Source: an uncultured Kiritimatiellota bacterium (GTDB lineage Bacteria; Verrucomicrobiota; Kiritimatiellia; RFP12; UBA1067). Taken from it: 32,052 nt of DNA. Shown one piece after another: positions 7,445 through 18,224 of the stretch. Within the stretch, counting starts at the first letter, position 1, and each line of letters opens with the position of its first letter. The notes beneath the pieces were generated by a model, which saw only the letters and a program-made list of their open reading frames with translations, was not told the DNA's origin and did no database searches. The stretch spans positions 1 to 32,052 of the forward strand of contig CAKURH010000039.1 of NCBI GenBank assembly GCA_934675625.1, written 5' to 3'. The position numbers and the translations under genes are program-made.

Positions 7445-8725
7445 TTACTTGACCGGCAGCAGCTTCTCCTGCCCGTTCATGTACGGACGGAGAACCTCCG
7501 GGATCGTGACCGACCCGTCCTCGTTCAGGTGCTGCTCCAGGAGCGCGACCATGAGACGCGGCAGCGCGACGCCCGAGCCGTTGAGCGTGTGGACGAGCTT
7601 CGTCTTGCCGTCCGCATCCTTGAAGCGGCAGTTGAGGCGGCGCGCCTGATAGTCGGTGAAGCACGAGCAGGACGACACCTCCAGCCACTGCTGCTCGCCC
7701 GGCGCCCAAAGTTCAAGGTCGTAGCACTTGGCGGCCGAAAAGCCCATGTCGCCCGAACAGAGCTGAAGGACGCGGAAGTGGAGGCCGAGGCCCGTCAGGA
7801 CGGCCTCCGCCTCCTTGACGAGGACTTCCAGCTGCTCGAACGAGTGGTCGGGATGGACGAAGTTCACCATCTCGACCTTGTCGAACTGGTGGACGCGCAG
7901 CATGCCGCGCGTCATCTTGCCGGCCGAGCCCGCCTCGCGGCGGAAGCACGGCGTGTAGGCCGTCAGCTTGATCGGCAGGTCCTTGCCGTTCAGGATGTCG
8001 TCGCGGTAGTAGTTCGTCACGGGAACTTCCGCCGTCGGGATGAGCCAGAAGTCGTCGATCGGACAGTGGTAGAGGTCTTCGGCGAACTTCGGCAGCTGGC
8101 CCGTGCCCGTCATCGAGTCGCTGTTCACGACGAACGGCGGCAGCATCTCCGTGTAGCCCTGATGCTGGCAGTGGAGGTCGAGCATGTACTGGATGAGCGC
8201 GCGCTGGAGCTTTGCGCCCTGTCCGAGAATGATCGGGAAGCCCGTGCCCGTGAGCTTCACGCCGCGTGGGAAGTCAAAGATGCCGAGCTTTTCGCCGATT
8301 TCGATATGCGTCGGGATCCGGAAGGCGGGATCCTTCCATTCGCCGACCTTGCGGACGACGACGTTCGCCGTCGAGTCCAGTCCCGTCGGAATCTCCGGCG
8401 CAGGGATGTTCGGGATCATGAGCAAGGTCTCGCGGAGGTCGTGGTCGACCTGCGCGAGTTCCTTGTCGATCTCGGCGATGCGGTCGCCGACCTTGCGCAT
8501 CTCGTCCTTCGCGGCGGCGATGTCGCCGCCCTCCTTCGCGAGCTTGCCGATCTCCTTCGACGCGGCGTTGCGCTTCGCCTTCAGCGTCTCCGTCTCGCCG
8601 ACGAGCGCACGGCGGCGCGCGTCCAGATCCTTCGCCTTCTGGAGCCGCTCCGGCTCCACGCCACGGCGCGCCAGCGCAGCCGCCGTCGCGTCGAAATCTT
8701 CCCTCAGTTTCTTGATGTCAATCAT
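7445..8725 (-). CDS. serS: Seryl-tRNA synthetase
   Basis: The 426-residue class II synthetase charges tRNA-Ser. The N-terminal tRNA-binding coiled coil (~30-100, ARRRALVGETETLKAKRNAA) is followed by the catalytic core with TAEVPVTNYY, motif 2 (FRREAGSAGKMTRGMLRVHQ) and a motif 3 region (LNGSGVALPRLMVALLE). Length and order are normal for bacteria. The start MIDIKKLREDF at 8725 has ribosome site GAAAGAAGG a few bases upstream. The open frame extends further upstream, but that stretch crosses the promoter and terminator. The leader is only about 25 bases and holds no T-box. GH97 and DUF1080 genes follow in the same direction and may be co-transcribed. Confidence 0.96.
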   Translation of the reverse strand: MIDIKKLREDFDATAAALARRGVEPERLQKAKDLDARRRALVGETETLKAKRNAASKEIGKLAKEGGDIAAAKDEMRKVGDRIAEIDKELAQVDHDLRETLLMIPNIPAPEIPTGLDSTANVVVRKVGEWKDPAFRIPTHIEIGEKLGIFDFPRGVKLTGTGFPIILGQGAKLQRALIQYMLDLHCQHQGYTEMLPPFVVNSDSMTGTGQLPKFAEDLYHCPIDDFWLIPTAEVPVTNYYRDDILNGKDLPIKLTAYTPCFRREAGSAGKMTRGMLRVHQFDKVEMVNFVHPDHSFEQLEVLVKEAEAVLTGLGLHFRVLQLCSGDMGFSAAKCYDLELWAPGEQQWLEVSSCSCFTDYQARRLNCRFKDADGKTKLVHTLNGSGVALPRLMVALLEQHLNEDGSVTIPEVLRPYMNGQEKLLPVK

Positions 8726-8756
8726 CTGCTGACCTTCTTTCCGTAAAATTTTTTGT

Positions 8757-8764
8757 ATTATACC
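8757..8764 (-). promoter_or_regulatory. serS promoter -10
   Basis: On the minus strand GG-TATAAT-AC is preceded by a T-run that is also the tail of the upstream terminator. The same TTTGGTATAATAC context occurs before ileS and the tRNA gene. Initiation would be near 8750, giving a ~25-base leader. Confidence 0.65.
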
Positions 8765-8790
8765 AAAAAAACCGAACGCCCTCTTGGCGT
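8765..8790 (-). terminator. Intrinsic terminator after the second regulator
   Basis: On the minus strand ACGCC-AAGAG-GGCGT (8790 to 8776) is followed by TCGG and seven T (8771-8765). The stem begins at the last base of the regulator's TGA stop codon. It separates the gtrA-to-regulator operon from serS, and its T-run merges into the serS promoter. Confidence 0.75.
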
Positions 8791-10031
8791 CATTTGCCGT
8801 GTGCGGGGGGCGGCGGGAGAGACGCGGCGCGGCCCTGGCGCAGGGACAGGCCCTCGACCGCCTTGAAGTAGACACGCAGCTGCGCCGCCGACTTCCAGCC
8901 GCACCGCGCCGCAATCGATTCGAGCGGCACATCCGGGCACACGAGCAGCTCCTTCACGCGCGACAGCCGCACCCGGTTGATCTCCTCCTGAACCGAATGG
9001 CCGACCAGTTCGCGGAAGCGCAGCTCCGCCAGCCGCCGCGAGACGCTGAGCTCGGCGAAGACGTCGCGCGGCTTCAGTCCGTCACATGCGCGCAGGCGGA
9101 TGATCTCCAGCGCCTGGGACACGGCCGCGTTGGCGCGCGGCAGACGGCACGTCGACTGCCGCCGCACGATGCCGTTCGCCGCGAAAAACCGCTGCGCCTC
9201 GCCCCGGAACGCGCCGCGCGCCGACAGGCACTCATCGAGTAGGGCGGCCGCCTGCTCACCCGCCGCCGTGAAGTTCGGGCGGATGCTCGACAGCGTCGGC
9301 GTGACGTGCTCGCACAGGGGCTCGTCGTTGTCGATGCCGAGAATCAGCACGTCGTCCGGCACCGCGACGCCGAGCGCCTGGCACGTGCGGATGGCCTCCG
9401 TCGCCAGCAGGTCGTTCGCGGCCAGCAGGCCGCAGGGCTTCGGCAGCGCCTTCAGCCAGTCGCCGAACGCCTGCACGAAGTCCTCCGTCTGCGCGGCGCG
9501 ATCCGACTCCCAGAACGGGCGCGCGAACGTCTGGGCGTCACGTCCCGACAGCTGCAGGGCCTCGCGGAAGCACCGCTCCCGCTCCTCGCTCCAGAAGATG
9601 TGGGCGAAGCCGAAGAAGGCGAAGGACGCGAGCCCAAGCGGCAGGAGCTCGCGCGCGGCGGTGCGGCCGAGCGAGACCGAATCGTGGCCGATGCGCAGCG
9701 CGTCCTTCGCGAGGCGCATCTGGTCGCAGACCAGGTAGACGACAGGCCGCGCGCCGAAGACGTCCGAGAGAAGGACGCCCTTCTCGTCCATCGCGCCCTC
9801 GACGATGATGCCGTCGGGCTGCCAGAACGCCAGCAGATCCTCGATGGCCTTGCGCTCCAGCTCGTGCTCGACGATGAAGATCGTCCAGCCGTGTGCCTGG
9901 GCGTAGCGGTAAAGGCCGTCCTGCATCTCGTTCCATGACGAGCGGAATGAGGTGTGGAAGACGAGAACCGTCGTCTCCTTGCGACGTTGCGTCTTCCTCT
10001 TCGAACGAACCTTGCTTTTGCGTGGCGGCAT
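8790..10031 (-). CDS. XylR-type transcription regulator (PBP-like sensor + AraC HTH)
   Basis: The 413-residue protein from ATG 10031 begins with a basic tail (MPPRKSKVRSKRKTQRRK), then a LacI-like sensor fold (TVLVFHTSFRSSWNEMQDGL, PDGIIVEGAMDE, CGLLAANDLLATEAIRTCQ, ILGIDNDEPLC). The C-terminal AraC domain runs from about 305 (VFAELSVSRRLAELRFREL, IAARCGWKSAAQLRVYFKAV). It probably binds a sugar and activates catabolic genes. An in-frame start further upstream would overlap the radical SAM stop and adds atypical sequence, so 10031 is preferred although its ribosome site (GGAG, 13 bases away) is weak. It is the last gene of the run starting at 14646 and is closed by a terminator. Domain order and length match the regulator at 243-1451. 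Confidence 0.88.
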   Translation of the reverse strand: MPPRKSKVRSKRKTQRRKETTVLVFHTSFRSSWNEMQDGLYRYAQAHGWTIFIVEHELERKAIEDLLAFWQPDGIIVEGAMDEKGVLLSDVFGARPVVYLVCDQMRLAKDALRIGHDSVSLGRTAARELLPLGLASFAFFGFAHIFWSEERERCFREALQLSGRDAQTFARPFWESDRAAQTEDFVQAFGDWLKALPKPCGLLAANDLLATEAIRTCQALGVAVPDDVLILGIDNDEPLCEHVTPTLSSIRPNFTAAGEQAAALLDECLSARGAFRGEAQRFFAANGIVRRQSTCRLPRANAAVSQALEIIRLRACDGLKPRDVFAELSVSRRLAELRFRELVGHSVQEEINRVRLSRVKELLVCPDVPLESIAARCGWKSAAQLRVYFKAVEGLSLRQGRAASLPPPPAHGK

Positions 10032-10071
10032 GAGAAACGATGCTCCATTCGGGCGCGAGGGCGAGGCGAAA

Positions 10072-11508
10072 CTATGCCGACTTGAAGTCAACCAAGTGGC
10101 CAATCAGCGAGCGGACGCCGCGATAGTAGAAGCCGAAGTCGAACAGCGTGCGCGTCGACGTAAGTCGATGCCAGAGTGCGCCCGGCTGGAGAAACCCGCG
10201 ATAGACGTCGCGGATCGCGCGCTTGATCTCGTCCTCGGACACCTGCGGCGTCTTCGTGATCGCGCGCCGCATATCGTACTCGTCCCAGTCCTTCGTGAGG
10301 AGGCCGCCGTTCGCGTCCAGCTCCCGGAAGAGCGGCGTGCCCGGATAGGGAATCGTCAGCGTGCACTGCAGGGTCTTCGCCCAGCCCTTCGCCAACAGCC
10401 GCCGCGCGAGGCGGACGGTGTTCGCGATTTCCTTCGGCCCTTCCCATGCGTGCCCGAACATGAAGGTGACGTGCACGTCCAGCCCAGCCTCGGTCGCCCA
10501 GCGTGCGCCCCGCTCAACGTCCTCGACCTTCAGCGCCTTGCAGAAGCGGTCAAGCGTCTCCTGGTTCGCGCTCTCGACGCCGAAGAGGACGAACTGGAAG
10601 CCCGCGCGGCGCATGAGCCGGTAGTCGTCAAGCGTCAGCCGCCCGAACCGCATGTTGCAGTCGAGCCGCACCTTCTTCGGCAACCCGCGCCGGATCATCT
10701 CCTCGCAGAACGTCGTGAGCCACGTCCCGACCGGGAACGAGCCCGAATCGTCCATGATCTCCTTCACGCCGTACTTCGCGACGAGCATCTCGATCTCGTC
10801 CACGACGTCAATCGGGTCGCGCGTGCGGTACTTCGGGTAGAGCGTCGTCCAGCTGCAGAACGTGCACTTGCCGTGCCAGCAGTCGCGGCCGGACATGATG
10901 TACGTGCCGGGCGTGCGGCGGAAGTTGCCGTTCCGCTTCGCGTACAGTTCCCAGTGCACGAGGTCGCGGTCGATCCACGGCGTGTCCTTCAGCGACTCGC
11001 GCAGCGCAAACGGCTGGACGCCGCGCGGACACCCCGCCGCAATGAAGTCCAAGAGCCCGTAGTCCCAGTCGCCGCCGGGGATGACCGCCCAGACGCCGGG
11101 CTTCTCGATCGACTCCTGCGGCAGCGCCGTCACGTGGTCGCCGACCAGCAGAAACTTCACGTCCTTTGGCAAGGGCACGGAGCCGCCCGAGGCCCCGTCC
11201 GTTGTGCACGCCTCAATCCATTTCCAATGCCGCTTGACAACGGGCGTCTTCGTCTCGAGCACGACGAGGTCGGGACGGAACGCGGCGAGCTGCGCGTCAA
11301 ACGCCTCGTCCGACAGCTCCGCCGCGATGCCGTCAAGGAAGAGGACGTCGTGCCCGGCCTTCTTCAGCAGCGTCGCCGCCGTCGCGGGAACGACGGGGAA
11401 GATGTAGGTCGGACGCGAGAACCACTGGAACTGGCGGTTCTGCGTGAGGAGCGGCACGCCCTTCTCGCTCCTCAGCGGCGGATAGACAATCGCAACTCTC
11501 AACCTCAC
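10072..11508 (-). CDS. B12-binding-type radical SAM protein
   Basis: The 478-residue protein has an N-terminal Rossmann-like region typical of cobalamin-binding domains (VAIVYPPLRSEKGVPLLTQN, FRPDLVVLETKTP, VKFLLVGDHVTALP). A radical SAM barrel follows from ~200. The cluster motif is C210-x4-C215-x2-C218 (RDCWHGKCTFCSW), one residue longer than the canonical CX3CX2C. Later segments DDSGSFPVGTW, FQFVLFGVESANQETLDRFCKA and GLDVHVTFMFGHAWEGPKE are typical of the family. The reaction and substrate are unknown. Residues ~102-114 (TTDGASGGSVPLP) are encoded by a repeated DNA element also found in ileS. The start is GTG 11508, seven bases after the DUF481 stop, with GAGGG just upstream. Confidence 0.88.
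   Translation of the reverse strand: MRLRVAIVYPPLRSEKGVPLLTQNRQFQWFSRPTYIFPVVPATAATLLKKAGHDVLFLDGIAAELSDEAFDAQLAAFRPDLVVLETKTPVVKRHWKWIEACTTDGASGGSVPLPKDVKFLLVGDHVTALPQESIEKPGVWAVIPGGDWDYGLLDFIAAGCPRGVQPFALRESLKDTPWIDRDLVHWELYAKRNGNFRRTPGTYIMSGRDCWHGKCTFCSWTTLYPKYRTRDPIDVVDEIEMLVAKYGVKEIMDDSGSFPVGTWLTTFCEEMIRRGLPKKVRLDCNMRFGRLTLDDYRLMRRAGFQFVLFGVESANQETLDRFCKALKVEDVERGARWATEAGLDVHVTFMFGHAWEGPKEIANTVRLARRLLAKGWAKTLQCTLTIPYPGTPLFRELDANGGLLTKDWDEYDMRRAITKTPQVSEDEIKRAIRDVYRGFLQPGALWHRLTSTRTLFDFGFYYRGVRSLIGHLVDFKSA
11168..11202 (-). repeat. Intragenic element copy 1 (partial), in the radical SAM gene
   Basis: Thirty-one of 35 bases match 16354-16388 in ileS. Both copies lie antisense to the plus strand and are read in the same frame, giving TDGASG-x-x-x-PLP. 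It contains the inverted GCC-x3-GGC core with a three-base loop. Only the first half of the ileS element is present here. Confidence 0.75.
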
Positions 11509-11515
11509 ACCCTCA

Positions 11516-12529
11516 TCACCACTTGTAGCCGAGGCCGACGAGATAGAGGAAGTCGTCCTTCTTCATGTCCGACGCGGGCTTCGAGTCGTAGTCCCACTCG
11601 ATGCGGGCGTCAAACGTGAAGTCACCGATGAGCTTGACCTGGAAGCCGACGTCCGCCCGGATGAGATACTTCTCCCAGTCGTCGACCTCCGGCAGGAACT
11701 TGAAGTTGTGGAAGAACGAGCAGTTCTCGAACCCTTTCGGCACGAAGAGGAGGTGATGCGCATAGCGCACGGCGGCAAAGCCGCCCGCCTTCGCGTCGTC
11801 GTTGTCCACCCACTCCTCCTTAACCCAGTTCGCGCCGACCTCCTGGTTGAAGCTCCAGCGGCCCGTCCACTCGAACGCCGTGTCGTCCAGCCACTGGTAG
11901 CCGGCGCCGAGGCCGATCGTGTAGCGCGCGTTCAAGTCCTTGATCGTGTCGCGTTCCCAGAGGACGTCCTCGTAGGTGTAGGTCTTCGTGAACCAGAAGT
12001 GGTCGTGCTTGACCTCGGCTTCCCACTCGTCCGTCGTCTTCTTGTTGTCCGTCGTCGACGTGCCGTTCATGCCGTAGTCGTAGGCGACGCGCGCCAAAAA
12101 GCGGTCCTTCTCCCACTTGCGGTTCACCTCGGCGCGCACGGCCCCCGTGTCCTCGTAGGTGTTGCCGCGCTTGCCGGTGTAGGCGGCCGTCACGCTGCCG
12201 TGCCACTTTTCGGGAACGGGATCGATCGCCTTGACGTCGGCCATGTCGAGCGGCTGACCGCCGACGACGAACGCGCCGTTCGCGACGGCGAGCGACCGCG
12301 ACGTCTCGCTCAGGTCCAGCCGCTGCACGACATGCTCGCCGACGTCGAGATTTACGATGTTCGCGACCGGGATCGTCACGTCGCCGAGGTCATCGGACAC
12401 GAAGATGACCGTATCACGCGCGACGGACTTGACCGTGCCCGTCAGGAACGAGCCGGACTTCAGTTCGACCTTGTCGGCAAACGCCGCGCCGGCGATTGCG
12501 AGAACGAAAACAGCAACTCCCTTTTTCAT
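11516..12529 (-). CDS. DUF481 outer-membrane beta-barrel protein
   Basis: The 337-residue product carries a signal peptide (MKKGVAVFVLAIAGAAFA). A small beta-rich module of about 90 residues follows (KVELKSGSFLTGTVKSV, DVTIPVANIVNLDVGE). The rest has alternating strands typical of DUF481 barrels (WHGSVTAAYTGKRGNTYEDT, RFLARVAYDYGMNG, YTIGLGAGYQWLDD) and ends in a terminal strand with an aromatic residue (FLYLVGLGYKW), as barrel-assembly substrates do. The function of the family is not established; it may be salt- or stress-linked. It follows the secretin gene by 46 bases with ribosome site GAAGGGA, so both envelope proteins share an mRNA. Confidence 0.85.
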   Translation of the reverse strand: MKKGVAVFVLAIAGAAFADKVELKSGSFLTGTVKSVARDTVIFVSDDLGDVTIPVANIVNLDVGEHVVQRLDLSETSRSLAVANGAFVVGGQPLDMADVKAIDPVPEKWHGSVTAAYTGKRGNTYEDTGAVRAEVNRKWEKDRFLARVAYDYGMNGTSTTDNKKTTDEWEAEVKHDHFWFTKTYTYEDVLWERDTIKDLNARYTIGLGAGYQWLDDTAFEWTGRWSFNQEVGANWVKEEWVDNDDAKAGGFAAVRYAHHLLFVPKGFENCSFFHNFKFLPEVDDWEKYLIRADVGFQVKLIGDFTFDARIEWDYDSKPASDMKKDDFLYLVGLGYKW

Positions 12530-12575
12530 AAGTTTTTCCCTTCGTGTTTGTCTTTACCGCGTGGCCTCAAATGGA

Positions 12576-14177
12576 CTAATCGTAGTCCTCCGCCTCGCGC
12601 CGAAACGGCATGTAGTCGTCCAGCAAGACGCGCTGGACGCGGTTCGTCCGGCGCGGATCCCGATACTGCTCCTCCAGCGGACGGAGGTCAAGCGACTGGA
12701 TGCCCTCGGTGCGGCGACGGCGGTCGCCCGGCTCGCGGCGGATGTCCTCCGTGTACTGGCGCCCGAGGACGGCGTTCTTCGGCAGGCCCGCGTCCTTCGC
12801 GATGTTCCGGGGATCGACCAGACCGACGGTCACGAAGACGATGATCTCCTTCTGCTCCTTGATGCGCTGCTTCGAGCCGAAGAGGCGCGGGCCGATCCAC
12901 CACCAGTCCCGCAGCCACGGGATGCCGCTGTCAACCTGACGCTCGACGGTACGCGAAAGGCCGCCGATGACCGCCGTCATGCCGCTCGCCATGTTGAACT
13001 CGGTCAGCAGGCGCTGCACGTTGATGACGGGATACTTGCTGGACGTCCCCGTCGAGTCGGCGGACTGGATGAAGCCGGAGCTCTCGACGCTCGTGTCCAG
13101 CGAGCTGATCGTCGGCACGATCGTCACGTTGATGAGCCCGTTCGTCGAGATGCGCGGCGTGACGTCGAGCGAGATGCCCCAGCTGAAGAACGCCTCCTTC
13201 GCGAACATGAGCGAGTCCTCGCCCGGAATGGCCGCCATCTTCATGTCCAGGTCGATCGACTGCGTCGAGTCGTTGATCGTGCGCTTGACGGCGACCGTCA
13301 CGTTCGGGTACTTCGTCGTCATGTCGACCGTCGCCTTCTTGCCGGACGAGACGATGATCTTCGGGTTGGAGAACGTCCGCGCGTCCTCGCTCGCCTCCAG
13401 CGCGCGCAGGACGACGTAGAGGTCGCTCATGCCGAGCGTCACGTTCACGTGCGAGAGGTTTGCCTTCTGAACGCCCGCATTCGCCGCAGAGGAGAGCGTG
13501 TAGCTGTTGTCCGAGCTGTTGTACGTGCTGACGCCCTCCATCTTGCGCTCGTTGTAGCCGGCGTTGATGCCGAGCGAGCCCTTCATGCCGTCCAGCATCG
13601 ACCAGTCGATGCCGAGCTTGTGCGAAGCCGTGTTGCCGAGCTCGACGAAGCGCGCCTCGATGTAGACCTGCTGGGCCTCGACATCGAGCTCGCGGACGGA
13701 CTTCTCGCAGGCGTCGAGGATGAGGCGCGGCGCCGTGACCATGACGACGTTCGGCTCGGGGAACGCGACGGCCATCTTCGAGACCTTCCAGTCCGCGCCG
13801 AAGTCGCCGCTCCACATCGTGTTGAAGTTGTCGGCGACCTCGGCGGCGGAGGCGTGGTTGAGGCGGAAAATGCGCGTCTCGATCTGCCGTTGGCCCTCCT
13901 TGCGCTCGGCTTTCGCCTTCTCGGCGGCGGCCTCCGCATTCTCCCGCGCGGCCGCCGCGCTCGCGACGTCCTTCGTCGCCTTCTCGACGGCGGCCTTCAC
14001 CGCCGCGTTGACGGATTCCTGCGCGGCCTTCACGGCGATGTCGGCGACGGCCTTCTCGGCCGCCTCGCGCGCCGTCCGCTCCGCGACGATCTGCGTCGCG
14101 CTGAGGATGTCGCCGTCCGCACCGCAGGCGACGGCCGTGACGGCGAGGAGGACGAGTGAACAGATTGACTCTTTCAT
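12576..14177 (-). CDS. Secretin-family outer-membrane channel with coiled-coil N-terminus
   Basis: The 533-residue protein has a signal sequence with a possible lipobox (AVAC), an alanine-rich coiled coil (~28-97) and one N1-like module (FRLNHASAAEVADNF, ~102-170). The secretin domain spans ~170-455 and carries diagnostic segments VYIEARFVEL, TFSNPKIIVSSGKKATV, GISLDVTPRIS and GMTAVIGGLSRTVERQV, closing with KEIIVFVTVGLVDP. The C-terminal ~75 residues are charged and arginine-rich. It should form a multimeric channel in the outer membrane. No ATPase, pseudopilin or inner-membrane platform gene is nearby, so it is either a solitary secretin or part of a system encoded elsewhere. It starts seven bases after the gtrA-like stop. 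Confidence 0.87.
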   Translation of the reverse strand: MKESICSLVLLAVTAVACGADGDILSATQIVAERTAREAAEKAVADIAVKAAQESVNAAVKAAVEKATKDVASAAAARENAEAAAEKAKAERKEGQRQIETRIFRLNHASAAEVADNFNTMWSGDFGADWKVSKMAVAFPEPNVVMVTAPRLILDACEKSVRELDVEAQQVYIEARFVELGNTASHKLGIDWSMLDGMKGSLGINAGYNERKMEGVSTYNSSDNSYTLSSAANAGVQKANLSHVNVTLGMSDLYVVLRALEASEDARTFSNPKIIVSSGKKATVDMTTKYPNVTVAVKRTINDSTQSIDLDMKMAAIPGEDSLMFAKEAFFSWGISLDVTPRISTNGLINVTIVPTISSLDTSVESSGFIQSADSTGTSSKYPVINVQRLLTEFNMASGMTAVIGGLSRTVERQVDSGIPWLRDWWWIGPRLFGSKQRIKEQKEIIVFVTVGLVDPRNIAKDAGLPKNAVLGRQYTEDIRREPGDRRRRTEGIQSLDLRPLEEQYRDPRRTNRVQRVLLDDYMPFRREAEDYD

Positions 14178-14184
14178 TGTGGAT

Positions 14185-14646
14185 TCAGCCCTTGAAGACG
14201 AAGAACTTGCGGACGACGAAGTTGACGGCCACCGAGACCATCACGTTGACGACGAACGAGTACGTCGTCTGCATCCCCTGATAGCGGACGAGCGCCCAGA
14301 TGACCGCCGAGCCGCAGAGGATCGCGAAGCCGCTGCCCGCAAGGAAAAGCGCATATTCGACGAGCCAACCGTGCCGCCCCGGTGTGAAGACGAACTTGCG
14401 GTTCAGGAGCCAGCAGAGGACGTTCGCGACGAAGAAGCCGACGAGGTTGCAATAGACGGCGAGCAGCGCCCGCGCCGCGTCCGGCACCGCCGCGCTCGCG
14501 AAGCCGCAGTACTTGACGAAGAGGTCGTCGGGGCCGAGGCACGGCCAGACGTACGCCGCGCACAGTTCGGCGACGACGAGGTTGACGGCCGTCGCCAGCA
14601 CGCCGATGACGCCGTATTTGAAGATCTGCCAGAAAAGCTTGCCCAT
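14185..14646 (-). CDS. GtrA-like membrane protein
   Basis: The 153-residue protein has four predicted membrane segments and the GtrA-family opening FKYGVIGVLATAVNLVVAEL, with the NRKFVF motif before the third segment and FVVRKFFVF at the end. The family moves lipid-linked sugars or assists glycosyl transfer at the inner membrane. ATG 14646 is chosen because it lies seven bases after a -10 box and starts the family homology. The longer open frame upstream runs through the promoter and the tRNA gene and is not credible. It heads a five-gene run to 8790. Confidence 0.88.
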   Translation of the reverse strand: MGKLFWQIFKYGVIGVLATAVNLVVAELCAAYVWPCLGPDDLFVKYCGFASAAVPDAARALLAVYCNLVGFFVANVLCWLLNRKFVFTPGRHGWLVEYALFLAGSGFAILCGSAVIWALVRYQGMQTTYSFVVNVMVSVAVNFVVRKFFVFKG

Positions 14647-14653
14647 TGGGCGT

Positions 14654-14663
14654 AGTATACCAA
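14654..14663 (-). promoter_or_regulatory. gtrA-like promoter, leaderless geometry
   Basis: On the minus strand TTTGG-TATACT-ACGC has its -10 at 14659-14654, ending seven bases before ATG 14646. There is no ribosome site. The promoter is divergent from that of the tRNA gene. Confidence 0.6.
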
Positions 14664-14680
14664 AAATCAGTCCCGCGCGG

Positions 14681-14710
14681 TTGCACAGGCGGAACAAGAT
14701 TTGGTATAAT
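14681..14710 (+). promoter_or_regulatory. tRNA-Lys promoter
   Basis: TTGCAC at 14681-14686 and TATAAT at 14705-14710 are separated by 18 bases, with TTTGG before the -10. Initiation would be about 16 bases before the tRNA 5' end. It is the best two-box promoter in the window. Confidence 0.75.
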
Positions 14711-14733
14711 ACGCGCCGTTTTGCAACCCCGTT

Positions 14734-14809
14734 CGGACTGTAGCTCAGCTGGTAGAGCACGACACTTTTAATGTTGGGGTCGCGGGTCCGATCCCCGCCA
14801 GTCCGACCA
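14734..14809 (+). tRNA. tRNA-Lys (anticodon TTT)
   Basis: A complete 76-base cloverleaf. The acceptor stem CGGACTG/CAGTCCG is perfect, the D arm is GCTC-AGCTGGTA-GAGC, and the anticodon arm is CGACA-CTTTTAA-TGTTG with anticodon TTT. The T arm is GCGGG/CCCGC, discriminator A, and CCA is encoded. The T loop reads TCCGATC, so position 55 is C instead of the almost invariant T (pseudouridine). The first pair is C1-G72. The gene stands alone between divergent gtrA and convergent ileS. No T-rich terminator follows in the 22 bases before the ileS stop. Confidence 0.95.
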
Positions 14810-14831
14810 CTTCCCCTCCATGCCGCACACG

Positions 14832-18092
<3,261 letters not shown>

Positions 18093-18134
18093 CTTTTTAG
18101 AACCTTCTTGTAGAACCTTTCGGAAATTTTGCGT

Positions 18135-18144
18135 ATTATACCAA
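18135..18144 (-). promoter_or_regulatory. ileS promoter -10
   Basis: On the minus strand TTTTGG-TATAAT-ACGC has its -10 at 18140-18135. Initiation near 18128 gives a leader of about 36 bases, too short for a T-box. The T-run upstream belongs to the neighbouring terminator. Confidence 0.65.
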
Positions 18145-18170
18145 AATTCGCCGACCCACGGGCCGGCGAA
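18143..18170 (-). terminator. Intrinsic terminator of the oxidoreductase operon
   Basis: On the minus strand TTCGCCG (18170-18164) pairs with CGGCGAA (18153-18147), with an inner CCC/GGG. Four T follow directly. It lies just before the ileS -10, the same terminator-promoter fusion as at serS. Confidence 0.7.
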
Positions 18171-18203
18171 GGCAATCGGAACGAATCGGTTCCGGCGAGA
18201 GCT

Positions 18204-18222
18204 GTCGAGCCGACGGCCCGAC
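18204..18222 (-). terminator. Hairpin directly after the oxidoreductase stop
   Basis: On the minus strand GTCGGGCC-GTC-GGCTCGAC forms an 8-bp stem with one G-T wobble and a three-base loop, two bases after the stop codon. It has no T-run. It may protect the mRNA 3' end or act with the terminator 35 bases further on. Confidence 0.45.
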
Positions 18223-18224
18223 TG

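Noticed and set aside
8726..8756. T-box riboswitch before serS
   Set aside because: The leader is only about 25 bases, too short for specifier and antiterminator elements.
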